Made by a program: the position numbers and the translations under genes. Source: Eukaryota sp. TZLM1-RC (Eukaryota > Metamonada: BaSk clade). From it: a DNA stretch of 64,000 nt. Position 1 is the stretch's first letter, and the number at the start of each line of letters is the position of its first letter. The notes below the pieces were generated by a model. That model had not been told where the DNA came from and did not search any database. It was given only the letters and a program-made list of their open reading frames with translations. Positions 47,101 through 62,664 of this stretch are shown here, piece after piece. The DNA is taken from NCBI GenBank assembly GCA_040285825.1, contig JAUPSS010000004.1:3913658-3977657 (forward strand), written 5' to 3'.

Positions 47101-50100
47101 CATTACTCACACACAATTTCACACAAAGTTTGATCACAAGTTGGTCACATCTAGTACATAAGGACTACATGCAACTCATCTAATCATACCAATGACCATT
47201 CAACCAATCATACCAATGACTAATCAAATGACCATAGCACGGACTTTAACACCACAATTGTTATATTAATTGTCCCAAAATGGACTTTAAAGATTTGACC
47301 AATGATTGTAATAAACAACCATTGGTCAATATACGAAACTAGGAACTTCATATGAGCCTCAGTAAATCGTATCAAAAACGATACTCTTACACTTACAGCA
47401 ATGGTTTTATTAGTTTGCAACATTCAATTGTATACTTTTTGATTTTTTACTATTTTTACAATTTAATGTTTAAAAATTAATAAACTCAATTAATTCAAAT
47501 ATATACAAAATCAATTGAAAATGTAATCATGAGTTTGTACTGATCAAGTAACACATAGCCAACATTACTAACACACAATTTCACACAAAGTTTGATCACA
47601 AGTTGATCACATCTAGTACATAAGGACTACATGCAACTCATCTAATCACACCAATGACCATTCAACCAATCATACCAATGACTACTCAAATGACCATAGC
47701 ACGGACTTTAACACCACAATTGTTATAATAATTGTCCCAAAATGGACTTTAAAGATTTGACCAATGATTGTAATAAACAACCATTGGTCAATATACGAAA
47801 CTAGGAACTTCATATGAGCCTCAGTAAATCGTATCAAAAACGATACTCTTACACTTACAGCAATTGTTTTATTAGTTTACAACATTCAATTGTATACTTT
47901 TTGATTTTTTATTTTTTTTTACAATTTAATGTTTAAAAATAAATAACTCAATTAATTCAAATATATACAAAATCAATTGAAAATGTAATCATGAGTTTGT
48001 ACTGATCAAGTAACACATAGCCAACATTACTCACACACAATTTCACACAAAGTTTGATCACAAGTTGGTCACATCTAGTACATAAGGACTACATGCAACT
48101 CATCTAATCATACCAATGACCATTCAACCAATCATACCAATGACTAATCAAATGACCATAGCACGGACTTTAACACCACAATTGTTATATTAATTGTCCC
48201 AAAATGGACTTTAAAGATTTGACCAATGATTGTAATAAACAACCATTGGTCAATATACGAAACTAGGAACTTCATATGAGCCTCAGTAAATCGTATCAAA
48301 ACGATACTCTTACACTTACAGCAATTGTTTTATTAGTTTACAACATTCAATTGTATACTTTTGATTTTTTACTTTTTTACAATTTAATGTTTAAAAATTA
48401 ATACACTCAATTAATTCAAATATATACAAAATCATTTGAAAATGTAATCATGAGTTTGTACTGATCAAGTAACACATAGCCAACATTACTAACACACAAT
48501 TTCACACAAAGTTTGATCACAAGTTGATCACATCTAGTACATAAAGACTACATGCAACTCATCTAATCATACCAATGACCATTCAACCAATCATACCAAT
48601 GACTAATCAAATGACCATAGCACGGACTTTAACACCACAATTGTTATATTAATTGTCCCAAAATGGACTTTAAAGATTTGACCAATGATTGTAATAAACA
48701 ACCATTGGTCAATATACGAAACTAGGAACTTCATATGAGCCTCAGTAAATCGTATCAAAAACGATACTCTTACACTTACAGCAATTGTTTTATTAGTTTA
48801 CAACATTCAATTGTATACTTTTTGATTTTTTACTTTTTTACAATTTAATGTTTAAAAATTAATACACTCAATTAATTCAAATATATACAAAATCAATTTG
48901 AAAATGTAATCATGAGTTTGTACTGATCAAGTAACACATAGCCAACATTACTAACACACAATTTCACACAAAGTTTGATCACAAGTTGATCACATCTAGT
49001 ACATAAGGACTACATGCAACTCATCTAATCATACCAATGACCATTCAACCAATCATACCAATGACTAATCAAATGACCATAGCACGGACTTTAACACCAC
49101 AATTGTTATATTAATTGTCCCAAAATGGACTTTAAAGATTTGACCAATGATTGTAATAAACAACCATTGGTCAATATACGAAACTAGGAACTTCATATGA
49201 GCCTCAGTAAATCGTATCAAAAACGATACTCTTACACTTACAGCAATTGTTTTATTAGTTTGCAACATTCAATTGTATACTTTTGATTTTTTACTATTTT
49301 TTACAATTTAATGTTTAAAAATTAATACACTCAATTAATTCAAATATATACAAAATCAATTTGAAAATGTAATCATGAGTTTGTACTGATCAAGTAACAC
49401 ATAGCCAACATTACTCACACACAATTTCACACAAAGTTTGATCACAAGTTGGTCACATCTAGTACATAAGGACTACATGCAACTCATCTAATCATACCAA
49501 TGACCATTCAACCAATCATACCAATGACTAATCAAATGACCATAGCACGGACTTTAACACCACAATTGTTATATTAATTGTCCCAAAATGGACTTTAAAG
49601 ATTTGACCAATGATTGTAATAAACAACCATTGGTCAATATACGAAACTAGGAACTTCATATGAGCCTCAGTAAATCGTATCAAAAACGATACTCTTACAC
49701 TTACAGCAATGGTTTTATTAGTTTGCAACATTCAATTGTATACTTTTTGATTTTTTACTATTTTTACAATTTAATGTTTAAAAATTAATAAACTCAATTA
49801 ATTCAAATATATACAAAATCATTTGAAAATGTAATCATGAGTTTGTACTGATCAAGTAACACATAGCCAACATTACTCACACACAATTTCACACAAAGTT
49901 TGATCACAAGTTGATCACATCTAGTACATAAGGACTACATGCAACTCATCTAATCACACCAATGACCATTCAACCAATCATACCAATGACTACTCAAATG
50001 ACCATAGCACGGACTTTAACACCACAATTGTTATATTAATTGTCCCAAAATGGACTTTAAAGATTTGACCAATGATTGTAATAAACAACCATTGGTCAAT

Positions 50101-53100
50101 ATACGAAACTAGGAACTTCATATGAGCCTCAGTAAATCGTATCAAAAACGATACTCTTACACTTACAGCAATTGTTTTATTAGTTTACAACATTCAATTG
50201 TATACTTTTTGATTTTTTATTTTGTTTACAATTTAATGTTTAAAAATTAATACACTCAATTAATTCAAATATATACAAAATCAATTGAAAATGTAATCAT
50301 GAGTTTGTACTGATCAAGTAACACATAGCCAACATTACTCACACACAATTTCACACAAAGTTTGATCACAAGTTGATCACATCTAGTACATAAGGACTAC
50401 ATGCAACTCATCTAATCATACCAATGACCATTCAACCAATCATACCAATGACTAATCAAATGACCATAGCACGGACTTTAACACCACAATTGTTATATTA
50501 ATTGTCCCAAAATGGACTTTAAAGATTTGACCAATGATTGTAATAAACAACCATTGGTCAATATACGAAACTAGGAACTTCATATGAGCCTCAGTAAATC
50601 GTATCAAAAACGATACTCTTACACTTACAGCAATGGTTTTATTAGTTTGCAACATTCAATTGTATACTTTTTGATTTTTTACTATTTTTTTCAATTTAAT
50701 GTTTAAAAATTAATAAACTCAATTAATTCAAATATATACAAAATCAATTGAAAATGTAATCATGAGTTTGTACTGATCAAGTAACACATAGCCAACATTA
50801 CTCACACACAATTTCACACAAAGTTTGATCACAAGTTGATCACATCCAGTACATAAGGACTACATGCAACTCACCTAATCACACCAATGACCATTCAACC
50901 AATCATACCAATGACTACTCAAATGACCATAGCACGGACTTTAACACCACAATTGTTATATTAATTGTCCCAAAATGGACTTTAAAGATTTGACCAATGA
51001 TTGTAATAAACAACCATTGGTCAATATACGAAACTAGGAACTTCATATGAGCCTCAGTAAATCGTATCAAAAACGATACTCTTACACTTACAGCAATTGT
51101 TTTATTAGTTTGCAACATTCAATTGTATACTTTTTGATTTTTTACTATTTTTTACAATTTAATGTTTAAAAATTAATAAACTCAATTAATTCAAATATAT
51201 ACAAAATCAATTGAAAATGTAATCATGAGTTTGTACTGATCAAGTAACACATAGCCAACATTACTCACACACAATTTCACACAAAGTTTGATCACAAGTT
51301 GATCACATCCAGTACATAAGGACTACATGCAACTCACCTAATCACACCAATGACCATTCAACCAATCATACCAATGACTACTCAAATGACCATAGCACGG
51401 ACTTTAACACCACAATTGTTATATTAATTGTCCCAAAATGGACTTTAAAGATTTGACCAATGATTGTAATAAACAACCATTGGTCAATATACGAAACTAG
51501 GAACTTCATATGAGCCTCAGTAAATCGTATCAAAAACGATACTCTTACACTTACAGCAATGGTTTTATTAGTTTGCAACATTCAATTGTATACTTTTTGA
51601 TTTTTTACTATTTTTACAATTTAATGTTTAAAAATTAATAAACTCAATTAATTCAAATATATACAAAATCAATTGAAAATGTAATCATGAGTTTGTACTG
51701 ATCAAGTAACACATAGCCAACATTACTCACACACAATTTCACACAAAGTTTGATCACAAGTTGATCACATCCAGTACATAAGGACTACATGCAACTCACC
51801 TAATCACACCAATGACCATTCAACCAATCATACCAATGACTACTCAAATGACCATAGCACGGACGTTAACACCACAATTGTTATATTAATTGTCCCAAAA
51901 TGGACTTTAAAGATTTGACCAATGATTGTAATAAACAACCATTGGTCAATATACGAAACTAGGAACTTCATATGAGCCTCAGTAAATCGTATCAAAAACG
52001 ATACTCTTACACTTACAGCAATGGTTTTATTAGTTTGCAACATTCAATTGTATACTTTTGATTTTTTACTATTTTTACAATTTAATGTTTAAAAATTAAT
52101 AAACTCAATTAATTCAAATACAAAATCAATTGAAAATGTAATCATGAGTTTGTACTGATCAAGTAACACATAGCCAACATTACTCACACACAATTTCACG
52201 CAAAGTTTGATCACAAGTTGATCACATCCAGTACATAAGGACTACATGCAACTCACCTAATCACACCAATGACCATTCAACCAATCATACCAATGACTAC
52301 TCAAATGACCATAGCACGGACTTTAACACCACAATTGTTATATTAATTGTCCCAAAATGGACTTTAAAGATTTGACCAATGATTGTAATAAACAACCATT
52401 GGTCAATATACGAAACTAGGAACTTCATATGAGCCTCAGTAAATCGTATCAAAAACGATACTCTTACACTTACAGCAATGGTTTTATTAGTTTGCAACAT
52501 TCAATTGTATACTTTTTGATTTTTTACTATTTTTACAATTTAATGTTTAAAAATTAATAAACTCAATTAATTCAAATACAAAATCAATTGAAAATGTAAT
52601 CATGAGTTTGTACTGATCAAGTAACACATAGCCAACATTACTCACACACAATTTCACGCAAAGTTTGATCACAAGTTGATCACATCCAGTACATAAGGAC
52701 TACATGCAACTCACCTAATCACACCAATGACCATTCAACCAATCATACCAATGACTAATCAAATGACCATAGCACGGACTTTAACACCACAATTGTTATA
52801 ATAATTGTCCCAAAATGGACTTTAAAGATTTGACCAATGATTGTAATAAACAACCATTGGTCAATATACGAAACTAGGAACTTCATATGAGCCTCAGTAA
52901 ATCGTATCAAAAACGATACTCTTACACTTACAGCAATGGTTTTATTAGTTTGCAACATTCAATTGTATACTTTTTGATTTTTTACTATTTTTACAATTTA
53001 ATGTTTAAAAATTAATAAACTCAATTAATTCAAATACAAAATCAATTGAAAATGTAATCATGAGTTTGTACTGATCAAGTAACACATAGCCAACATTACT

Positions 53101-55476
53101 CACACACAATTTCACGCAAAGTTTGATCACAAGTTGATCACATCCAGTACATAAGGACTACATGCAACTCACCTAATCACACCAATGACCATTCAACCAA
53201 TCATACCAATGACTAATCAAATGACCATAGCACGGACTTTAACACCACAATTGTTATATTAATTGTCCCAAAATGGACTTTAAAGATTTGACCAATGATT
53301 GTAATAAACAACCATTGGTCAATATACGAAACTAGGAACTTCATATGAGCCTCAGTAAATCGTATCAAAAACGATACTCTTACACTTACAGCAATGGTTT
53401 TATTAGTTTGCAACATTCAATTGTATACTTTTGATTTTTTACTATTTTTACAATTTAATGTTTAAAAATTAATAAACTCAATTAATTCAAATACAAAATC
53501 AATTGAAAATGTAATCATGAGTTTGTACTGATCAAGTAACACATAGCCAACATTACTCACACACAATTTCACGCAAAGTTTGATCACAAGTTGATCACAT
53601 CCAGTACATAAGGACTACATGCAACTCACCTAATCACACCAATGACCATTCAACCAATCATACCAATGACTACTCAAATGACCATAGCACGGACGTTAAC
53701 ACCACAATTGTTATATTAATTGTCCCAAAATGGACTTTAAAGATTTGACCAATGATTGTAATAAACAACCATTGGTCAATATACGAAACTAGGAACTTCA
53801 TATGAGCCTCAGTAAATCGTATCAAAAACGATACTCTTACACTTACAGCAATGGTTTTATTAGTTTGCAACATTCAATTGTATACTTTTTGATTTTTTAC
53901 TATTTTTACAATTTAATGTTTAAAAATTAATAAACTCAATTAATTCAAATACAAAATCAATTGAAAATGTAATCATGAGTTTGTACTGATCAAGTAACAC
54001 ATAGCCAACATTACTCACACACAATTTCACGCAAAGTTTGATCACAAGTTGATCACATCCAGTACATAAGGACTACATGCAACTCACCTAATCACACCAA
54101 TGACCATTCAACCAATCATACCAATGACTACTCAAATGACCATAGCACGGACGTTAACACCACAATTGTTATATTAATTGTCCCAAAATGGACTTTAAAG
54201 ATTTGACCAATGATTGTAATAAACAACCATTGGTCAATATACGAAACTAGGAACTTCATATGAGCCTCAGTAAATCGTATCAAAAACGATACTCTTACAC
54301 TTACAGCAATGGTTTTATTAGTTTGCAACATTCAATTGTATACTTTTTGATTTTTTACTATTTTTACAATTTAATGTTTAAAAATTAATAAACTCAATTA
54401 ATTCAAATACAAAATCAATTGAAAATGTAATCATGAGTTTGTACTGATCAAGTAACACATAGCCAACATTACTCACACACAATTTCACGCAAAGTTTGAT
54501 CACAAGTTGATCACATCCAGTACATAAGGACTACATGCAACTCACCTAATCACACCAATGACCATTCAACCAATCATACCAATGACTACTCAAATGACCA
54601 TAGCACGGACTTTAACACCACAATTGTTATATTAATTGTCCCAAAATGGACTTTAAAGATTTGACCAATGATTGTAATAAACAACCATTGGTCAATATAC
54701 GAAACTAGGAACTTCATATGAGCCTCAGTAAATCGTATCAAAACGATACTCTTACACTTACAGCAATGGTTTTATTAGTTTGCAACATTCAATTGTATAC
54801 TTTTGATTTTTTACTATTTTTACAATTTAATGTTTAAAAATTAATAAACTCAATTAATTCAAATATATACAAAATCAATTGAAAATGTAATCATGAGTTT
54901 GTACTGATCAAGTAACACATAGCCAACATTACTCACACACAATTTCACGCAAAGTTTGATCACAAGTTGATCACATCCAGTACATAAGGACTACATGCAA
55001 CTCACCTAATCACACCAATGACCATTCAACCAATCATACCAATGACTACTCAAATGACCATAGCACGGACTTTAACACCACAATTGTTATATTAATTGTC
55101 CCAAAATGGACTTTAAAGATTTGACCAATGATTGTAATAAACAACCATTGGTCAATATACGAAACTAGGAACTTCATATGAGTCTCAGTAAATCGTATCA
55201 AAAACGATACTCTTACACTTACAGCAATTGTTTTATTAGTTTGCAACATTCAATTGTATACTTTTTGATTTTTTACTATTTTTACAATTTAATGTTTAAA
55301 AATTAATAAACTCAATTAATTCAAATATATACAAAATCAATTGAAAATGTAATCATGAGTTTGTACTGATCAAGTAACACATAGCCAACATTACTCACAC
55401 ACAATTTCACGCAAAGTTTGATCACAAGTTGATCACATCCAGTACATAAGGACTACATGCAACTCACCTAATCACA

Positions 55477-55700
55477 TCATGGGGGTTGGTACAAGAAAAC
55501 TAAAGAAACATTTAAACGTTTTGGTTGGATTGAGCTTTGTAGTGAAATTAGTTGTATAATTCAGAAAAATAGTTTTAGATGTAATCAAACATTTAATTCT
55601 ATTCTTCAAAGAATTCATGAAGCTCGTAGGTTTTGGTAGTTTATGTTTTTTTATTTACTTTATAATCTTTCGTTCTTTTCTTTTAGAAATTCAATAAAGA
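55477..55700 (+). mobile_element. LINE-like 3'-end insertion in satellite, copy 1
   Basis: Inserted in a monomer between two copies of ACCTAATCACA, a target-site duplication of 10-11 bp. It reads in frame as the last 50 or so residues of an ORF (GWYKKTKETFKRFGWIELCS to QRIHEARRFW, then TAG), followed by a T-rich tail and AATAAA at its end. This is a 5'-truncated non-LTR insertion. The residues resemble the C-terminal tails of elements A and B only loosely. Confidence 0.8.
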
Positions 55701-57097
55701 CCTAATCACACCAATGACCATTCAACCAATCATACCAATGACTACTCAAATGACCATAGCACGGACTTTAACACCACAATTGTTATATTAATTGTCCCAA
55801 AATGGACTTTAAAGATTTGACCAATGATTGTAACAAACAACCATTGGTCAATATACGAAACTAGGAACTTCATATGAGCCTCAGTAAATCGTATCAAAAA
55901 CGATACTCTTACACTTACAGCAATGGTTTTATTAGTTTGCAACAATCAATTGTATACTTTTTGATTTTTTTACTATTTTTACAATTTAATGTTTAAAAAT
56001 AAATAACTCAATTAATTCAAATATATACAAAATCAATTGAAAATGTAATCATGAGTTTGTACTGATCAAGTAACACATAGCCAACATTACTCACACACAA
56101 TTTCACACAAAGTTTGATCACAAGTTGATCACATCTAGTGCATAAGGACTACATGCAACTCATCTAATCATACCAATGACCATTCAACCAATCATACCAA
56201 TGACTAATCAAATGACCATAGCACGGACTTTAACACCACAATTGTTATAATAATTGTCCCAAAATGGACTTTAAAGATTTGACCAATGATTGTAATAAAC
56301 AACCATTGGTCAATATACGAAACTAGGAACTTCATATGAGCCTCAGTAAATCGTATCAAAAACGATACTCTTACACTTACAGCAATGGTTTTATTAGTTT
56401 GCAACAATCAATTGTATACTTTTGATTTTTTACTATTTTTTTACAATTTAATGTTTAAAAATAAATAACTCAATTAATTCAAATATATACAAAATCAATT
56501 GAAAATGTAATCATGAGTTTGTACTGATCAAGTAACACATAGCCAACATTACTCACACACAATTTCGCACAAAGTTTGATCACAAGTTGGTCACATCCAG
56601 TACATAAAGACTACATGCAACTCACCTAATCACACCAATGATCATTCAACCAATCATACCAATGACTACTCAAATGACCATAGCACGGACTTTAACACCA
56701 CAATTGTTATATTAATTGTCCCAAAATGTACTTTAAAGATTTGACCAATGATTGTAATAAACAACCATTGGTCAATATACGAAACTAGGAACTTCATATG
56801 AGTCTCAGTAAATCGTATCAAAAACGATACTCTTACACTTACAGCAATGGTTTTATTAGTTTGCAACATTCAATTGTATACTTTTTGATTTTTTTACTAT
56901 TTTTACAATTTAATGTTTAAAAATTAATAAACTCAATTAATTCAAATATATACAAAATCAATTGAAAATGTAATCATGAGTTTGTACTGATCAAGTAACA
57001 CATAGCCAACATTACTCACACACAATTTCACGCAAAGTTTGATCACAAGTTGATCACATCCAGTACATAAGGACTACATGCAACTCACCTAATCACA

Positions 57098-57325
57098 TCA
57101 TGGGGGTTGGTACAAGAAAACTAAAGAAACATTTAAACGTTTTGGTTGGATTGAGCTTTGTAGTGAAATTAGTTGTATAATTCAGAAAAATAGTTTTAGA
57201 TGTAATCAAACATTTAATTCTATTCTTCAAAGAATTCATGAAGCTCGTAGGTTTTGGTAGTTTATGTTTTTTTTTATTTACTTTTATAATCTTTTCGTTC
57301 TTTTCTTTTAGAAATTCAATAAAGA
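57098..57325 (+). mobile_element. LINE-like 3'-end insertion, copy 2
   Basis: Same insertion point and same flanking duplication as copy 1; differs by T-run lengths (TTTTTTTTTATTTAC). Confidence 0.8.
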
Positions 57326-58257
57326 CCTAATCACACCAATGACCATTCAACCAATCATACCAATGACTACTCAAATGACCATAGCACGGACTTTAACACC
57401 ACAATTGTTATATTAATTGTCCCAAAATGGACTTTAAAGATTTGACCAATGATTGTAACAAACAACCATTGGTCAATATACGAAACTAGGAACTTCATAT
57501 GAGCCTCAGTAAATCGTATCAAAACGATACTCTTACACTTACAGCAATGGTTATATTAGTTTGCAACATTCAATTGTATACTTTTGATTTTTTACTATTT
57601 TTACAATTTAATGTTTAAAAATTAATAAACTCAATTAATTCAAATATATACAAAATCAATTGAAAATGTAATCATGAGTTTGTACTGATCAAGTAACACA
57701 TAGCCAACATTACTCACACACAATTTCACACAAACTTTGATCACAAGTTGATCACATCCAGTACATAAGGACTACATGCAACTCACCTAATCACACCAAT
57801 GACCATTCAACCAATCATACCAATGACTACTCAAATGACCATAGCACGGACGTTAACACCACAATTGTTATATTAATTGTCCCAAAATGGACTTTAAAGA
57901 TTTGACCAATGATTGTAATAAACAACCATTGGTCAATATACGAAACTAGGAACTTCATATGAGCCTCAGTAAATCGTATCAAAAACGATACTCTTACACT
58001 TACAGCAATTGTTTTATTAGTTTACAACATTCAATTGTATACTTTTTGATTTTTTATTTTTTTTTACAATTTAATGTTTAAAAATAAATAACTCAATTAA
58101 TTCAAATATATACAAAATCAATTGAAAATGTAATCATGAGTTTGCACTGATCAAGTAACACATAGCCAACATTACTCACACACAATTTCACACAAAGTTT
58201 GATCACAAGTTGGTCACATCTAGTGCATAAGGACTACATGCAACTCACCTAATCACA

Positions 58258-58485
58258 TCATGGGGGTTGGTACAAGAAAACTAAAGAAACATTTAAACGT
58301 TTTGGTTGGATTGAGCTTTGTAGTGAAATTAGTTGTATAATTCAGAAAAATAGTTTTAGATGTAATCAAACATTTAATTCTATTCTTCAAAGAATTCATG
58401 AAGCTCGTAGGTTTTGGTAGTTTATGTTTTTTTTATTTACTTTTATAGTTTTTTCGTTCTTTTTCTTTTAGAAATTCAATAAAGA
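58258..58485 (+). mobile_element. LINE-like 3'-end insertion, copy 3
   Basis: Same insertion point. The right flank reads CCAAATCACA rather than CCTAATCACA, and ATAGTTTTTTCG replaces ATAATCTTTTCG. Confidence 0.8.
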
Positions 58486-59880
58486 CCAAATCACACCAAT
58501 GACCATTCAACCAATCAAACCAATGACTACTCAAATGACCATAGCACGGACTTTAACACCACAATTGTTATATTAATTGTCCCAAAATGGACTTTAAAGA
58601 TTTGACCAATGATTGTAACAAACAACCATTGGTCAATATACGAAACTAGGAACTTCATATGAGCCTCAGTAAATCGTATCAAAAACGATACTCTTACACT
58701 TACAGCAATGGTTATATTAGTTTGCAACATTCAATTGTATACTTTTTGATTTTTTACTATTTTTACAATTTAATGTTTAAAAATTAATAAACTCAATTAA
58801 TTCAAATATATACAAAATCAATTGAAAATGTAATCATGAGTTTGTACTGATCAAGTAACACATAGCCAACATTACTCACACACAATTTCACACAAACTTT
58901 GATCACAAGTTGATCACATCCAGTACATAAGGACTACATGCAACTCACCTAATCACACCAATGACCATTCAACCAATCATACCAATGACTACTCAAATGA
59001 CCATAGCACGGACGTTAACACCACAATTGTTATATTAATTGTCCCAAAATGGACTTTAAAGATTTGACCAATGATTGTAATAAACAACCATTGGTCAATA
59101 TACGAAACTAGGAACTTCATATGAGCCTCAGTAAATCGTATCAAAAACGATACTCTTACACTTACAGCAATTGTTTTATTAGTTTACAACATTCAATTGT
59201 ATACTTTTTGATTTTTTACTTTTTTTACAATTTAATGTTTAAAAATAAATAACTCAATTAATTCAAATATATACAAAATCAATTGAAAATGTAATCATGA
59301 GTTTGCACTGATCAAGTAACACATAGCCAACATTACTCACACACAATTTCACACAAAGTTTGATCACAAGTTGGTCACATCTAGTGCATAAGGACTACAT
59401 GCAACTCATCTAATCATACCAATGACCATTCAACCAATCATACCAATGACTAATCAAATGACCATAGCACGGACTTTAACACCACAATTGTTATAATAAT
59501 TGTCCCAAAATGGACTTTAAAGATTTGACCAATGATTGTAATAAACAACCATTGGTCAATATACGGAACTAGGAACTTCATATGAGCCTCAGTAAATCGT
59601 ATCAAAAACGATACTCTTACACTTACAGCAATGGTTTTATTAGTTTGCAACAATCAATTGTATACTTTTTGATTTTTTTACTATTTTTACAATTTAATGT
59701 TTAAAAATAAATAACTCAATTAATTCAAATATATACAAAATCAATTGAAAATGTAATCATGAGTTTGTACTGATCAAGTAACACATAGCCAACATTACTC
59801 ACACACAATTTCACGCAAAGTTTGATCACAAGTTGATCACATCCAGTACATAAGGACTACATGCAACTCACCTAATCACA

Positions 59881-60107
59881 TCATGGGGGTTGGTACAAAA
59901 AAACTAAAGAAACATTTAAACGTTTTGGTTGGATTGAGCTTTGTAGTGAAATTAGTTGTATAATTCAGAAAAATAGTTTTAGATGTAATCAAACATTTAA
60001 TTCTATTCTTCAAAGAATTCATGAAGCTCGTAGGTTTTGGTAGTTTATGTTTTTTTATTTACTTTTATAATCTTTTCGTTCTTTTTCTTTTAGAAATTCA
60101 ATAAAGA
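59881..60107 (+). mobile_element. LINE-like 3'-end insertion, copy 4
   Basis: Same insertion point; GGTACAAAAAAAC replaces GGTACAAGAAAAC near its start. Confidence 0.8.
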
Positions 60108-60575
60108 CCTAATCACACCAATGACCATTCAACCAATCATACCAATGACTACTCAAATGACCATAGCACGGACTTTAACACCACAATTGTTATATTAATT
60201 GTCCCAAAATGGACTTTAAAGATTTGACCAATGATTGTAATAAACAACCATTGGTCAATATACGAAACTAGGAACTTCATATGAGCCTCAGTAAATCGTA
60301 TCAAAAACGATACTCTTACACTTACAGCAATGGTTTTATAAGTTTGCAACATTCAATTGTATACTTTTTGATTTTTTACTATTTTTACAATTTAATGTTT
60401 AAAAATTAATAAACTCAATTAATTCAAATACAAAATCAATTGAAAATGTAATCATGAGTTTGTACTGATCAAGTAACACATAGCCAACATTACTCACACA
60501 CAATTTCACGCAAAGTTTGATCACAAGTTGATCACATCCAGTACATAAGGACTACATGCAACTCACCTAATCACA

Positions 60576-60804
60576 TCATGGGGGTTGGTACAAGAAAACT
60601 AAAGAAACATTTAAACGTTTTGGTTGGATTGAGCTTTGTAGTGAAATTAGTTGTATAATTCAGAAAAATAGTTTTAGATGTAATCAAACATTTAATTCTA
60701 TTCTTCAAAGAATTCATGAAGCTCGTAGGTTTTGGTAGTTTATGTTTTTTTTTATTTACTTTTATAATCTTTTCGTTCTTTTTCTTTTAGAAATTCAATA
60801 AAGA
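60576..60804 (+). mobile_element. LINE-like 3'-end insertion, copy 5
   Basis: Same insertion point and flanks as copy 1; lies exactly one enlarged monomer (about 695 bp) after copy 4. Confidence 0.8.
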
Positions 60805-62464
60805 CCTAATCACACCAATGACCATTCAACCAATCATACCAATGACTACTCAAATGACCATAGCACGGACTTTAACACCACAATTGTTATATTAATTGTC
60901 CCAAAATGGACTTTAAAGATTTGACCAATGATTGTAATAAACAACCATTGGTCAATATACGAAACTAGGAACTTCATATGAGCCTCAGTAAATCGTATCA
61001 AAAACGATACTCTTACACTTACAGCAATGGTTTTATTAGTTTGCAACATTCAATTGTATACTTTTTGATTTTTTACTATTTTTACAATTTAATGTTTAAA
61101 AATTAATAAACTCAATTAATTCAAATATATACAAAATCAATTGAAAATGTAATCACGAGTTTGTACTGATCAAGTAACACATAGCCAACATTACTCACAC
61201 ACAATTTCACGCAAAGTTTGATCACAAGTTGATCACATCCAGTACATAAGGACTACATGCAACTCACCTAATCACACCAATGACCATTCAACCAATCATA
61301 CCAATGACTAATCAAATGACCATAGCACGGACTTTAACACCACAATTGTTATATTAATTGTCCCAAAATGGACTTTAAAGATTTGACCAATGATTGTAAT
61401 AAACAACCATTGGTCAATATACGAAACTAGGAACTTCATATGAGCCTCAGTAAATCGTATCAAAAACGATACTCTTACACTTACAGCAATGGTTTTATTA
61501 GTTTGCAACATTCAATTGTATACTTTTTGATTTTTTACTATTTTTTTACAATTTAATGTTTAAAAATTAATAAACTCAATTAATTCAAATATATACAAAA
61601 TCAATTGAAAATGTAATCACGAGTTTGTACTGATCAAGTAACACATAGCCAACATTACTCACACACAATTTCACGCAAAGTTTGATCACAAGTTGATCAC
61701 ATCCAGTACATAAGGACTACATGCAACTCACCTAATCACACCAATGACCATTCAACCAATCATACCAATGACTACTCAAATGACCATAGCACGGACGTTA
61801 ACACCACAATTGTTATATTAATTGTCCCAAAATGGACTTTAAAGATTTGACCAATGATTGTAATAAACAACCATTGGTCAATATACGAAACTAGGAACTT
61901 CATATGAGCCTCAGTAAATCGTATCAAAAACGATACTCTTACACTTACAGCAATGGTTTTATTAGTTTGCAACATTCAATTGTATACTTTTTGATTTTTT
62001 ACTATTTTTACAATTTAATGTTTAAAAATTAATAAACTCAATTAATTCAAATATATACAAAATCAATTGAAAATGTAATCATGAGTTTGTACTGATCAGG
62101 TAACACAGAACCAACATTACTCACACACAATTTCACACAAAGTTTGATCACAAGTTGATCACATCTAGTACATAAGGACTACATGCAACTCATCTAATCA
62201 TACCAATGACCATTCAACCAATCATACCAATGACTAATCAAATGACCATAGCACGGACTTTAACACCACAATTGTTATATTAATTGTCCCAAAATGGACT
62301 TTAAAGATTTGACCAATGATTGTAATAAACAACCATTGGTCAATATACGAAACTAGGAACTTCATATGAGCCTCAGTAAATCGTATCAAAAACGATACTC
62401 TTACACTTACAGCAATGGTTTTATTAGTTTGCAACATTCAATTGTATACTTTTTGATTTTTTAT

Positions 62465-62664
62465 TTAAAAATTAAATTTTTCAATTAAATGATAATAAAA
62501 TAAGAATTATTTTAATGGATACAAAATCAAATATAAATACAATTATAGTTAATATATCTCAAGTATAATTGTGTTGAAACAGTGAGGGTAAATGAGATGA
62601 ATGATGTAGAAAATATTCACAGAAAATTAACAAAATTTATTAGGCAAAATATAATACAAAAAAA
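62465..62664 (-). other. Array edge and 3' UTR of armadillo-repeat gene
   Basis: AT-rich single-copy sequence between the last satellite monomer and the stop codon. On the - strand an AATAAA signal lies about 25 nt after the stop (TTTATT near 62636), a likely polyadenylation signal. Confidence 0.6.

Larger units (their letters stand above)
44239..62464 (-). repeat. Satellite array, right (37 monomers, mostly 458-463 bp)
   Basis: The word AGCCTCAGTAAATCG (and its AGTCTCAG variants) recurs 37 times from 44590 to 62368. This is the same satellite as 10083-20197 in the opposite direction, mostly the long class with the 24-bp duplication. Variants are spatially grouped. The first five or so monomers have TTGAAATAAAC in the hairpin and no ORF-like frame. 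Monomers from about 52.1 to 54.4 kb lack four bases in the AAATATATACAAA word. Later ones carry CACGCAAAG. Five monomers contain a 224-229 bp LINE-like insertion. The array begins at the 5' end of retrotransposon B and ends 200 bp from a protein gene. Confidence 0.97.

Noticed and set aside
46758-62437. A 67-codon frame starting MLQTNKTIAVSV repeated in most right-array monomers
   Set aside because: It follows from high monomer identity. Many monomers, including most of the left array, have GTTGTAAAC, which puts a stop at codon 3. No start context or domain supports a protein.
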